Assembly: GCF_023336895.1 (NCBI RefSeq)
Contig: NZ_JAMBLT010000001.1
Location: 492,355-556,354 of the forward strand
Origin: Parasutterella secunda
Lineage (GTDB): Bacteria > Pseudomonadota > Gammaproteobacteria > Burkholderiales > Burkholderiaceae_F
DNA length: 64,000 bases
Direction: 5' to 3'
The notes beneath the pieces are model-generated. The model worked only from the letters and a program-made list of their open reading frames with translations. It was not told the origin of the DNA and ran no database searches. Position numbers and translations under genes: made by a program. Below are positions 9,028 to 17,407 of this stretch, in pieces (positions within the stretch are counted from its first letter, which is position 1; each line of letters starts with the position of its first letter).

Positions 9028-9786
9028 ATGAAGACTACGCTCAAACGCTCTCTTATAGCTATCGCGCTGAGTTCGGCCCTGGCCTCCTGTGCGGTGGTGC
9101 CGCCGAATTCTGGTGAAAATCCCAACGATCCTTGGGAAACATTTAATCGTCAGACTCATGCTTTCAACATGACGATGGACGAGTATGTGCTTCATCCTAT
9201 TGCCCAAAGTTACGCGGATTATGTACCGACTCCTGTTCAAGACGGTGTCAGTAACTTTTTCTCCAATTTGGGTGAACCAGGCAATATGCTCAACAATTTC
9301 CTGCAAGGGAAATTTAAAGAAGGCGCGGTGAGCTTTGCGCGTTTCCTGATCAATTCAACGGTCGGTATTGCCGGGCTTTTTGATGTGGCCTCTCACATGA
9401 ACTTGGAATACGCCCCGGAAGATTTCGGTGAAACGTTGGGCACATGGGGAGTGGGACCAGGTCCCTACATTGTTTGGCCATTCTTGGGACCGAGTACTGC
9501 TCGAGATACCGCCTCTATTCCTGTGGATTGGGCTACGGATCCGACGACATATATTTTCTGGGATAGAAGTGAACGCTATCCGTATGCTGTGGGCTTGGGT
9601 GCTCTGAAGGTCATTGATACTCGAGCAAAATTGTTGGCTACGGATGCAATGCTACAAACAGCATTGGATCCCTATGTTGCAGTGCGTGAAGCCTATCTGC
9701 AAAATCGTGAGAATCTCGTCTGGGACGGCAACCCTCCGTTGGTGTTGATTGAAGACGAGTTCGAAGACGAGGATTACGAAGATTAA
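9028..9786 (+). CDS. mlaA: Outer-membrane lipoprotein MlaA (VacJ)
   Basis: A 252-residue lipoprotein with signal peptide and lipobox LASC (cysteine at residue 21). The MlaA/VacJ signature is clear: DPWETFNRQTHAFN, SNFFSNLGEPGNMLNNFLQGK and EDFGETLGTWGVGPGPYIVWPFLGPS. MlaA removes mislocalised phospholipids from the outer leaflet of the outer membrane and passes them to MlaC. The tail is strongly acidic (EDEFEDEDYED). In betaproteobacteria mlaA is commonly inside the mla operon, as here, unlike in E. coli. Confidence 0.95.
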   Translation: MKTTLKRSLIAIALSSALASCAVVPPNSGENPNDPWETFNRQTHAFNMTMDEYVLHPIAQSYADYVPTPVQDGVSNFFSNLGEPGNMLNNFLQGKFKEGAVSFARFLINSTVGIAGLFDVASHMNLEYAPEDFGETLGTWGVGPGPYIVWPFLGPSTARDTASIPVDWATDPTTYIFWDRSERYPYAVGLGALKVIDTRAKLLATDAMLQTALDPYVAVREAYLQNRENLVWDGNPPLVLIEDEFEDEDYED

Positions 9787-9799
9787 AGGAGAAAATCCT

Positions 9800-10441
9800 A
9801 TGTTGCGTCGTGTTTTTATGGCGTTTGTCGGGTGTTTGGCGCTGACTTGTGCTGCATTGCCTGCAGCCTCAGCTCCGAGTACACAATCTCCCGAAGAGTT
9901 CGTTCTTAAGGTTTCCAACGAAATTTTGGATGCAATTAAGAAAGATCCTAAACTGCAGCAAGGCGAAAAAAAGGCTGTGGAAGCCTTGGTTGATGAAAAA
10001 ATGATGCCTGCTGTCGATTTCCTGAGAATGACTCGTATGGCCGTTGGTCCGAAATGGCGCCAAGCAACGCCTGAGCAGCGTGAACAATTGCAGCATTTAT
10101 TCCGCGAAACGCTCATCCAGGTTTATTCCGGCGGGCTGAGCATGGCTAAAGATCAAAAAGTTCGTATTTTGCCTCGCGGACAAAATGATGGAACCGAAGC
10201 CATTGTCAGAACGGGGATGAGTTCTATTTCTGATCCCGGTAAACCGGAAGTGCAGATGGTTTACCGTCTTCGCAATATCAAAGATCAGGGCTGGAAGGTT
10301 ATTGATGTTAATGTCGAAGGCGTGTGGCTTGTCAGCAATTACCGTAACCAGTACGGCAATATCGCTGCACAGGAAGGCATTGAAGGGTTGATTCGTCGAA
10401 TGCAGGACCGTGTAGATCACCCTGAAACGGCCAAAAAGTAA
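9800..10441 (+). CDS. mlaC: Periplasmic phospholipid shuttle MlaC
   Basis: A 213-residue secreted protein: Sec signal peptide MLRRVFMAFVGCLALTC to about residue 25, then an MlaC/Ttg2D domain with VDFLRMTRMAVGPKWRQATPEQ and a C-terminal strand WKVIDVNVEGVWLVSNYR that is typical of the family. MlaC carries single phospholipids across the periplasm between MlaA and MlaD. The ATG at 9800 is chosen because AAAGGAGA lies just upstream and the signal peptide starts there; an in-frame ATG at 9749 would lie inside mlaA. It follows mlaA by 13 nt. Confidence 0.93.
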   Translation: MLRRVFMAFVGCLALTCAALPAASAPSTQSPEEFVLKVSNEILDAIKKDPKLQQGEKKAVEALVDEKMMPAVDFLRMTRMAVGPKWRQATPEQREQLQHLFRETLIQVYSGGLSMAKDQKVRILPRGQNDGTEAIVRTGMSSISDPGKPEVQMVYRLRNIKDQGWKVIDVNVEGVWLVSNYRNQYGNIAAQEGIEGLIRRMQDRVDHPETAKK

Positions 10442-10458
10442 GAAAAATGTGGAAGTTG

Positions 10459-10478
10459 CCCGAGGGTGAAACCTCGGG
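10459..10478 (+). promoter_or_regulatory. Stem-loop in the mlaC-mlaB junction
   Basis: CCCGAGG and CCTCGGG form a perfect 7-bp stem around the 6-nt loop GTGAAA. No U-tract follows, so it is not a typical terminator. It sits just upstream of, or over, the mlaB start and may lower mlaB translation or protect the upstream message. Confidence 0.55.
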
Positions 10479-10480
10479 TG

Positions 10481-10780
10481 ATGAAATTTAATATGAAAAT
10501 TGATCAAGAAACGGTAACGTTTGAGGATATTGGACATTGGGAAGAGCTGGCCAAGCGAGCTCTGGGGCAATCGGATGCAGTGTTTGATTGTTCCGGGGTC
10601 CGAAATGCCGACAGTGCTCTTTTGGCCTTGATCCTGAAGTGGCTTCAACAAGCTCAACAGCAGAAGTTACAAGCAAAAATTGTCAATTTGCCTGAAGGCA
10701 TGTGGAGTTTGGCTAAGCTTTACGGTGTTCGAGAACTGATTCGCCCGTATTGTGAAAAGACTTCCACTGCCCAGATCTAA
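10481..10780 (+). CDS. mlaB: STAS-domain protein MlaB
   Basis: A roughly 100-residue cytoplasmic STAS-domain protein that binds MlaF and stabilises the transporter. The core strand-helix motif is AVFDCSGVRNADSALLALILKWL, with the conserved DSALLAL segment. The start is uncertain: ATG at 10481, ATG at 10493 and an in-frame GTG at 10466 (inside the hairpin loop) are all possible and none has a clear Shine-Dalgarno. Weak initiation fits low stoichiometry and possible coupling to mlaC. It is the last mla gene; the bolA-like gene often found next in relatives is not seen. Confidence 0.85.
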   Translation: MKFNMKIDQETVTFEDIGHWEELAKRALGQSDAVFDCSGVRNADSALLALILKWLQQAQQQKLQAKIVNLPEGMWSLAKLYGVRELIRPYCEKTSTAQI

Positions 10781-10847
10781 TCAATTGAAAATTTTGGCAA
10801 CAAAATTATCCGTTGGAAGGCAGATAAAAAATCATTTTTTATTATGA

Positions 10848-12149
<1,302 letters not shown>

Positions 12150-12176
12150 TGCAAGGATTTAAAAAAGGAAAACACT

Positions 12177-12518
12177 ATGCAAGACTGCATCTTTTGCAAA
12201 ATCATCAAGGGAGAGATCCCTTGCAAGAAGGTTTATGAAGATGAGGACGTGTTGGCGTTTCATGATATTAATCCTTCTGCGCCGATTCATTTTTTGTTGA
12301 TTCCGAAAAAACATTTGGTGTCTTTGGCTGAAGCTCAACCCGAAGACACGCCCCTTTTGGGTAAAATGCTTGCTTTGGTACCTCAGTTGGCCAAGGAGCA
12401 GGGCTGCCAGAATGGTTTCCGTGTCGTGATCAATACGGGTCGTGATGGCGGTCAGGAAGTCGGCCATTTGCATATTCATGTCATGGGTGGCCCGCAACCG
12501 TGGCCGCGTAGGAGTTAA
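12177..12518 (+). CDS. hinT: HIT-family purine nucleoside phosphoramidase HinT
   Basis: A 113-residue histidine-triad protein. The N-terminal CIFCKIIKGEIP (zinc-type cysteines), INPSAPIHFLLIPKKH and the triad GHLHIHVMGG are diagnostic. HinT hydrolyses nucleoside phosphoramidates and acyl-adenylates in the cytoplasm. It has a good Shine-Dalgarno (AAAAAAGG) and sits 27 nt after murA and 3 nt before tatA. In relatives it follows hisE; that gene is missing here. Confidence 0.95.
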   Translation: MQDCIFCKIIKGEIPCKKVYEDEDVLAFHDINPSAPIHFLLIPKKHLVSLAEAQPEDTPLLGKMLALVPQLAKEQGCQNGFRVVINTGRDGGQEVGHLHIHVMGGPQPWPRRS

Positions 12519-12521
12519 AAG

Positions 12522-12749
12522 ATGGGAAGTTTTTCCATTTGGCATTGGTTGATCGTTTTAGTGATCGTCGTGTTGGTTTTTGGTACGAGCAAGTTGAAAA
12601 ACTTGGGACGTGACTTAGGTGGCGGCATTAAGGGCTTTAAAGAAGGCCTCAAGGAAGGTCAGGAAGAAGAGCCGAAGAAAGTCGCCAATGATGCCAACGC
12701 TAATACGGTTGATGTGACCGCTAAGGAAAAGACCGAAGCTAAAAAATAG
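12522..12749 (+). CDS. tatA: Sec-independent translocase protein TatA
   Basis: A 75-residue protein with one N-terminal membrane helix ([15 protein letters not shown]), the conserved FG hinge, the amphipathic helix [20 protein letters not shown] and a charged C-terminal tail. TatA oligomerises to form the conducting element for folded proteins bearing twin-arginine signals. It is followed by a terminator-like hairpin before tatB. Confidence 0.96.
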   Translation: MGSFSIWHWLIVLVIVVLVFGTSKLKNLGRDLGGGIKGFKEGLKEGQEEEPKKVANDANANTVDVTAKEKTEAKK

Positions 12750-12766
12750 ATTTAACGGAAAGCTCT

Positions 12767-12800
12767 GGGCGGGGATCTGAAGGTTCTTCGCCCGCTTTTT
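12767..12800 (+). terminator. Terminator-like hairpin between tatA and tatB
   Basis: GGGCG pairs with CGCCC and the stem extends through two G-U and two Watson-Crick pairs to about 9 bp around a 9-nt loop. GC and five T residues follow. It ends 8 nt before the tatB start, so it could attenuate transcription and also cover the tatB ribosome site. Confidence 0.65.
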
Positions 12801-12807
12801 GTTTGAT

Positions 12808-13416
12808 ATGTTTGATCTCGGTTTTACGGAAATTCTTGTTATCGGAGTGGTTGCTCTGGTTGTTCTTGGGCCTGAAAAAATGCCTGAGGTAGCTAGGGCT
12901 GCAGGGCGTTTTTTTGCCAAAGCTCAGAGCTATATTTCACAGGTAAAAGGGGAGTTCGAGAGAGAATCTCAGTTAGCTGAAATTAAGAAGCTTCGGGATG
13001 ATATCGCCTCTTCTGCAGCAGGGTTGAGGCAGTCAGTCAGCGATGTGCAAACGGCGTTGACCGAACAAGCAAAAGACGTCAATCACGCTCTTGACGAGGT
13101 TTCCGGTACTTCTTCAGTTCAAGCGTCTGAGTCAGCGGATCCCTACACGCAATTTAATCAAGCAGAGGCAACTCTAGAAGCCTCCCGCAACGAATCGCCA
13201 AGTCCTTTCAGTTGGGAAGCTGACCCGAGCAGCTCCGATGCTTATCGCTCGCAATATGTCCCTCGCCGTTACAAACCCAGTCCCTCACTTGATGATGTGA
13301 TTGCGGAATTGGAAGAGCTTCGCCGTGAAATGGCGTTACCGCGTAAGACTCTCGGAGGCTATAACAGGCGTTATGCGCCGAGAGCCCGAGTCAACCGTCC
13401 GCGTATTTACCGATGA
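12808..13416 (+). CDS. tatB: Twin-arginine translocase protein TatB
   Basis: A 202-residue TatB. The N-terminal FDLGFTEILVIGVVALVVLGPEKMP contains the family's glutamate in the membrane helix and the LGPEKMP hinge, followed by a long amphipathic helix and a low-complexity Ser/Ala/Glu-rich tail ending in an Arg-rich stretch. With TatC it forms the receptor for twin-arginine signal peptides. ATG at 12808 gives the canonical MFDLGF start; a TTG three codons earlier is also in frame. It overlaps tatC (ATGA). Confidence 0.95.
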   Translation: MFDLGFTEILVIGVVALVVLGPEKMPEVARAAGRFFAKAQSYISQVKGEFERESQLAEIKKLRDDIASSAAGLRQSVSDVQTALTEQAKDVNHALDEVSGTSSVQASESADPYTQFNQAEATLEASRNESPSPFSWEADPSSSDAYRSQYVPRRYKPSPSLDDVIAELEELRREMALPRKTLGGYNRRYAPRARVNRPRIYR

Positions 13417-14204
13417 GAAAACAGATGGCTGACAACAAAAAGTTAACCTATGAAAGCCCGGAAGACGAAGAGGTTGATCGTGAACAACCTCTAATGTCGC
13501 ATTTGCTGGAGCTCAGAAGCCGACTGGTGCGGGCTGCGGTGAGTGTGCTTGTTGTTTTTGCCGTGCTTTCTCCATTCATGAAGCACATTTTTGACCTTTT
13601 GAGTCAGCCGCTGATGGCGGCTTTGCCTCAAGGTGTCAAAATGTTGTCAACAGGCGTCGTCGCTCCCTTTTTTGTCCCGTTGAAAGTCACTCTGTTTTTG
13701 GCTTTTTTGATCGCGTTGCCCTATGTGTTGTATCAGGTTTGGGCTTTTATTGCGCCGGGGCTTTACAAGCGAGAAAAACGTTTAATTTTCCCGATTCTTG
13801 CCTCAAGCATTGTAATGTTTGCCTTGGGGATGCTTTACTGTTACTTCATTGTTTTCCGGATGGTCTTTATGTTTATCGCAGGCTTTAGTCCGGAAAGCGT
13901 CAATTTTGCCCCTGACATTGATGCCTATTTCAGTTTCGTCATCACCATGTTTGTGGCTTTTGGGATTACCTTTGAAGTGCCTATCGTCGTGATGGTCCTA
14001 AATCGAATGGGTGTGGCCAGTTACGAGCGTATGTGCAAAATACGTCCTTACGTTATTGTGGGCGCCTTTGTGGTAGCGGCAATCGTGACTCCTCCTGATG
14101 TGATGAGTCAGTGTTTATTGGCTGTTCCCTTGGTTGTACTCTATCAAGTAGGCTTGTGGTGCGTAAAACTTTTCGGTAAGAAGGAAGACTCCGGCGAGTC
14201 TTAG
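13413..14204 (+). CDS. tatC: Twin-arginine translocase protein TatC
   Basis: A 263-residue protein with six membrane segments. The conserved cytoplasmic N-terminus PLMSHLLELRSRLVRA binds Tat signal peptides; further marks are the periplasmic-loop FVPLKVTLF and the C-terminal AIVTPPDVMSQCLLAVPL. It starts at the ATG overlapping the tatB stop; a second in-frame ATG (13425, MADNKKL) is an alternative. Tat-like signals in this window (see dsbL and the flavodoxin at 21116) fit a working pathway. Confidence 0.96.
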   Translation: MRKQMADNKKLTYESPEDEEVDREQPLMSHLLELRSRLVRAAVSVLVVFAVLSPFMKHIFDLLSQPLMAALPQGVKMLSTGVVAPFFVPLKVTLFLAFLIALPYVLYQVWAFIAPGLYKREKRLIFPILASSIVMFALGMLYCYFIVFRMVFMFIAGFSPESVNFAPDIDAYFSFVITMFVAFGITFEVPIVVMVLNRMGVASYERMCKIRPYVIVGAFVVAAIVTPPDVMSQCLLAVPLVVLYQVGLWCVKLFGKKEDSGES

Positions 14205-14246
14205 CCACAGCTTGTTTTTTCTCCAAATGATAAGCGGAGAAGTCCT

Positions 14247-14990
14247 ATGCAAAGACAACATCTGATTGAAATTCTCAACGATCTTTTGCACCCTGAACTT
14301 TTTAAGGATTACGCGCCCAATGGTTTGCAGGTTGAGGGAAAAGGCGAGATATCACGTATTGTGACGGCGGTTTCTGCTACACAAAACGTTTTGGATCAGG
14401 CTCTTGCTTTGAAAGCAGACGCTTTATTGGTGCACCATGGCTGGTTTTGGCGAGGTGAAAATCCGGCAGTCGTCGCAACGAAGTATCGTCGTCTGAAAAC
14501 ACTCATGAGCGGGGATATCAATTTAATAGCCTATCACTTGCCGCTTGATGCTCACATCACTTTGGGCAATAACGCTCAGATGGCCCAATTGTTAGCGGCC
14601 ACGGATGTAGCCCAGGGTGGGGAGAATAACTTTATTTGGAGTGGTCTTGTGCCGCCGATCACGGTACAGGCGCTAGCTTCTCATTTAGAAAAAAGTTTGA
14701 ACCGTTCACCTTTGGTGTTGGGTGATCAAACCAAGACCGTTTCTCGATTGGCCTGGTGCTCTGGTGCGGCGGAAGACTTCTTTGAAGAAGCGATTGCCAT
14801 GGGGGCTGATGCTTATATAAGTGGGGAAGCAACTGAGCGGACCACCCATTTAGCCCGAGAAATGCATGTTCCGTTTTTGGTTTGCGGGCATCATGCCACT
14901 GAACGTTTGGGCATAAAGGCGCTTAGCGATTGGCTTGGTGAAAACCATGGATTGGAGTGTATTTTTGTCGACGATGAAAATCCAATCTAA
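14247..14990 (+). CDS. Nif3/YbgI-family dinuclear metal protein
   Basis: A 247-residue member of the Nif3-like (DUF34/GTP cyclohydrolase 1 type 2) family. Metal-binding motifs are visible: DALLVHHGWFWRG, NLIAYHLPLDAH, GADAYISGE and VCGHHATERLG near the end. The molecular role is not settled; proposed roles include metal-dependent hydrolase and metal chaperone. Relatives carry it between tatC and petABC; here sspA follows after an interval with no petABC. Confidence 0.9.
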   Translation: MQRQHLIEILNDLLHPELFKDYAPNGLQVEGKGEISRIVTAVSATQNVLDQALALKADALLVHHGWFWRGENPAVVATKYRRLKTLMSGDINLIAYHLPLDAHITLGNNAQMAQLLAATDVAQGGENNFIWSGLVPPITVQALASHLEKSLNRSPLVLGDQTKTVSRLAWCSGAAEDFFEEAIAMGADAYISGEATERTTHLAREMHVPFLVCGHHATERLGIKALSDWLGENHGLECIFVDDENPI

Positions 14991-15061
14991 TTAAATGATT
15001 TTTAAGGGAAAAATGGCTTTTCGATGGCGTTTTTTCGCTGAACCTTTTAAAATTAAAAAAC

Positions 15062-15125
15062 GGTGTGCTTTTTTGTGTTTGGAGCACAGATTAACGATTT
15101 GTTGTGATTAAGTTTTTTGCACACC
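15062..15125 (+). promoter_or_regulatory. Long-range inverted repeat in the sspA leader
   Basis: GGTGTGC (15062-15068) and GCACACC (15119-15125) are a perfect 7-bp inverted pair. The second arm ends right at the AAGGAG ribosome-binding site of sspA, so pairing could reduce access to it. The loop is about 50 nt, which makes this tentative. Confidence 0.3.
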
Positions 15126-15137
15126 AAGGAGTTAGAG

Positions 15138-15740
15138 ATGATTTTGTATTCCGGTACGACGTGCCCGTTTTCTCACCGTTGCCGTTTCCTTTTGTATGAA
15201 AAGGGAATGGACTTTGAAGTTCGTGATGTTGACGTTAATAACATTCCGGCCGATATCCTCACGATGAATCCTTACGGTGAAGTACCGGTTTTGGTCGAAC
15301 GTGAATTTTTCCTCTACGAAGCCAATATCATCTGTGAATATTTGGATGAACGTTTCCCGCACCCGCAATTGATGCCGGCTGAGCCCGTATTGCGTGCTCG
15401 GGTTCGTCTGTTTATGTTCAATTTTGAACGTGAGCTGTTCACTCATGTGAAGACACTTGAATCCCGTCAGGCTGACGAGGCTGCCAAAGAAATCGCACGT
15501 ACAAATATTCGCGACCAATTGACGGCGATGGCTCCGATTTTCACGAAGAATAAATACATCTTCGGTGAAGACTTCACGATGTTAGATGTCGTGATGGCTC
15601 CGTTGTTGTGGCGTTTGGGTGTTTACGGTATTGAGTTGCCCAAGTCTGCAGCTCCGTTGCATAAGTACGCCGAGCGACTTTTCTCGCGTCAGTCTTTTAT
15701 TGACTCCATGACGCCGTCAGAAAAAGTGATGCGCCGCTAA
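15138..15740 (+). CDS. sspA: Stringent starvation protein A (GST-fold RNA polymerase-associated)
   Basis: A 200-residue GST-fold protein. The thioredoxin-like half starts ILYSGTTCPFSHRCRFLLYEKG, with NPYGEVPVLVERE and YEANIICEYLDERFPHP. The C-terminal helical domain follows. SspA binds RNA polymerase and alters transcription in stationary phase and acid stress. The start at 15138 has a strong AAGGAG at ideal spacing; an earlier TTG in frame at 15117 is not needed. It pairs with sspB, as in most beta- and gammaproteobacteria. Confidence 0.95.
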   Translation: MILYSGTTCPFSHRCRFLLYEKGMDFEVRDVDVNNIPADILTMNPYGEVPVLVEREFFLYEANIICEYLDERFPHPQLMPAEPVLRARVRLFMFNFERELFTHVKTLESRQADEAAKEIARTNIRDQLTAMAPIFTKNKYIFGEDFTMLDVVMAPLLWRLGVYGIELPKSAAPLHKYAERLFSRQSFIDSMTPSEKVMRR

Positions 15741-15761
15741 ATAAAGAAAGGTTTTTCGATT

Positions 15762-16142
15762 ATGTCAAGACCATCCATTAAGTCCTATTTGGTTCAAGCC
15801 ATTTGGAATTGGTGCACGGACGTGGGGCTGACACCCTATGTTCTCGTGCGGGTCGATGATAATTGCGTAGTGCCTCAGGAGTTTGTTGAAGATGGACAAA
15901 TTATTTTCGACATATCCTCTGAGGCTACTCATAACTTAACATTTGACGATCGAGAAATTAGTTTTGAAGCCCGTTTTGGAGAGAAGGCGCTGCGGTGTCG
16001 GGTTCCTTATCGCAACATTGCCGGAATGTTCCCGCAAGAAGAACCGAATAAAGGAATGATGTTCAGTCCTAATAGTGATGAACCCGAGGATGAAGAAATT
16101 AAACCGCCCCCTCCCAAACCGGTTTTTTCTCGTGTAAAATAA
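15762..16142 (+). CDS. sspB: ClpXP adaptor SspB
   Basis: A 126-residue stringent starvation protein B. The ssrA-tag-binding domain is visible as SIKSYLVQAIWNWCTDVGLTPY, VPQEFVEDGQIIFDIS and EARFGEKALRCRVPYRNIAGMF. The C-terminal tail ends in PKPVFSRVK, the short peptide that docks on the ClpX zinc domain. SspB delivers ssrA-tagged stalled peptides to ClpXP. It lies 21 nt after sspA, in the same operon, and 13 nt before tRNA-Thr. Confidence 0.95.
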   Translation: MSRPSIKSYLVQAIWNWCTDVGLTPYVLVRVDDNCVVPQEFVEDGQIIFDISSEATHNLTFDDREISFEARFGEKALRCRVPYRNIAGMFPQEEPNKGMMFSPNSDEPEDEEIKPPPPKPVFSRVK

Positions 16143-16155
16143 GCGCTTCTTTGAT

Positions 16156-16231
16156 GCCCGTTTAGCTCAGTTGGTAGAGCAACCGCCTTGTAAGCGGTAG
16201 GTCGTCTGTTCGAGTCAGTCAACGGGCACCA
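16156..16231 (+). tRNA. tRNA-Thr (anticodon UGU)
   Basis: A 76-nt tRNA including an encoded CCA. The acceptor stem GCCCGTT/AACGGGC is perfect, the D-arm is TAGCTCAGTTGGTAGAGC, and the anticodon stem ACCGC/GCGGT holds loop CTTGTAA, giving anticodon UGU (reads ACA). The T-arm GTCTG-TTCGAGT-CAGTC has one U-U mismatch at its second pair (positions 50/64). The last 14 bases plus one flanking base are repeated at 17990-18004, marking a recombination site. Confidence 0.93.
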
Positions 16232-16232
16232 A
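16218..16232 (+). repeat. Left copy of 15-bp direct repeat (attL-like), tRNA-Thr 3' end
   Basis: GTCAACGGGCACCAA is identical to 17990-18004. It covers the acceptor 3' strand, discriminator and CCA of tRNA-Thr, the usual location of tRNA-type attachment cores. Confidence 0.7.
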
Positions 16233-16240
16233 CAACGACA

Positions 16241-16272
16241 AAAGCACACAATTCTTGTTGTGTGCTTTTTTT
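16241..16272 (+). terminator. Rho-independent terminator after tRNA-Thr
   Basis: AAGCACACAA pairs perfectly with TTGTGTGCTT around a 6-nt loop, followed by a run of T residues. It lies about 10 nt after the tRNA. Confidence 0.92.
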
Positions 16273-16302
16273 ACTTCTACGCCCTGATTTTAAAGGGAAT
16301 CG

Positions 16303-16851
16303 TTGAGTTCTTTCTGCCCCGGTTATTTCAGTGAGCAAAATTTAAGTTTTTCTGTGGACTTGGGTGATTACTTCCTATTTCTTTTGGATACGTTGCAGCC
16401 GGGCATTCACTGGGGGGCTGTGCCCGATGCGGTGTTAGATAAGTTGGAAACTGAACTTGAAAAAGTAAACAAACCGACGTTGGTTTTTTCACATCACACA
16501 CCGGTCAAACCTGGAATGGGTTACATGGATGAGCCCTTTGGTAACGCTGAGCGTCTTCTAGACATTTTGAAACGCCACAAGAATGTGCGCATGTGCACGG
16601 GGCACCTACACCGTCCAGTAACCACTTTAACAAAGACAGGAACTGTCGTTGTGACTGCTCCGTCCGTTTCGCTGCAAATGCTCCTGGACTTGACGCCTAA
16701 AGGTGGTGATGAATTTGTATTTGAAACGCCGGGCTATGCGATGCATACCTTCTTGGAAGATGGTTGGGTGACTCATTTCGGTCAACTGCCTTTCCAGAGT
16801 GACTTCAGCGGCCCCTGGCCGTTTGTCAACACCATTAATCCAGACGAGTAA
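16303..16851 (+). pseudogene. Metallophosphoesterase (CpdA/GpdQ-like), N-terminus missing
   Basis: The frame opens at a TAA (16291) and contains only the C-terminal two thirds, about 182 codons, of a class III cyclic-nucleotide/glycerophosphodiesterase-type metallophosphoesterase. Retained are FLLDTLQPG, TLVFSHHTPV and CTGHLHRP, the metal-binding motifs of the second half. The first-half motifs (DxHxxG, GDxxD, GNHD) are absent, so an active two-metal site cannot form. There is no good start codon or Shine-Dalgarno. The break lies directly after the tRNA-Thr terminator, consistent with recombination at the tRNA having cut off the 5' end. Confidence 0.75.
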
Positions 16852-16960
16852 TCGGATTAAAGTGCAAGTTATTAGGGCGAAATAAAAATAATTAACAAAC
16901 TACCACTTAAGAATAAAACAGAAGTGATGATCAAGCGGTCAAACTTCAAGCAGAGATTTG

Positions 16961-16969
16961 TTAAAATGA
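16961..16969 (+). promoter_or_regulatory. Candidate extended -10 promoter for the SMR gene
   Basis: TTTGTTAAAATG holds a TGnTAAAAT extended -10 element at about 16959-16967. No convincing -35 is visible. Transcription would begin near 16974 and give a leader of about 100 nt. Confidence 0.4.
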
Positions 16970-16973
16970 GCAC

Positions 16974-17077
16974 ACCTGATGGGAGTTCGTAACCGTCTCG
17001 CTTCTGCCTGCATCTGTGGGTTTCCATGCAGACAGAAGGGATATTTCATCATGAGCCCAAAATAAAGGAAATTCAAG
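16974..17077 (+). promoter_or_regulatory. Structured leader upstream of the SMR exporter gene
   Basis: The leader holds a strong stem-loop: CTTCTG-c-CTGCAT pairs with ATGCAG-a-CAGAAG (about 17000-17037), 12 pairs interrupted by one C-A mismatch. GGGATA directly follows the stem and AGCCC lies further on, which together can form a second short helix. Gdx-type SMR genes are often controlled by guanidine riboswitches. The end of this leader loosely resembles the 3' part of the ykkC (guanidine-I) motif, but the 5' consensus is not visible, so no class is assigned. Confidence 0.4.
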
Positions 17078-17407
17078 ATGCTTTCAACTTGGGCTCTGTT
17101 GATGGTCGCTGTTGTGACTGAAATCGCTTGGGGATGCAGCCTCAAAGCATTATCCTACTTTTCACTTAGTCGATTTTTTGCACTTATACCTATAGCTCTC
17201 ACTTGTGCGAACATGTATCTTTTAGCGCGTGTGATGAGGACTCTGCCTTCAGGACTCACATATGCCATTTGGACAACGCTTGGTGCTGTTGGTGTACTCG
17301 TAGCAGGTGCTTTACTCTTCAATGAAAGCCTTACTAAGGGACAAATTTTTTTTATTGGAGTATGTATCGTTGGTGTTGTCGGCCTGCACCTTTGCTCCAA
17401 AGGATAA
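17078..17407 (+). CDS. Small multidrug resistance (SMR) family exporter, Gdx-like
   Basis: A 109-residue protein with four membrane helices. The first helix carries the essential glutamate in VVTEIAWGCSLKAL (E15). The EIAW pattern with Trp three residues after Glu is typical of guanidinium exporters (Gdx/SugE) rather than EmrE-type multidrug pumps. TLPSGLTYAIWTTLGAVGV and the GALLFNES segment complete the family signature. It acts as a dimer in the inner membrane, exchanging cation for protons. AAAGGA gives a fair ribosome site. The gene lies alone in a scarred region after tRNA-Thr, behind a structured leader, and may be acquired DNA. Confidence 0.88.
   Translation: MLSTWALLMVAVVTEIAWGCSLKALSYFSLSRFFALIPIALTCANMYLLARVMRTLPSGLTYAIWTTLGAVGVLVAGALLFNESLTKGQIFFIGVCIVGVVGLHLCSKG

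Noticed and set aside
16974..17077. SMR leader as a yybP-ykoY, fluoride (crcB) or mini-ykkC riboswitch
   Set aside because: Short resemblances (GGGAG, GATGG) occur, but the paired cores and conserved loops of these classes could not be laid out.
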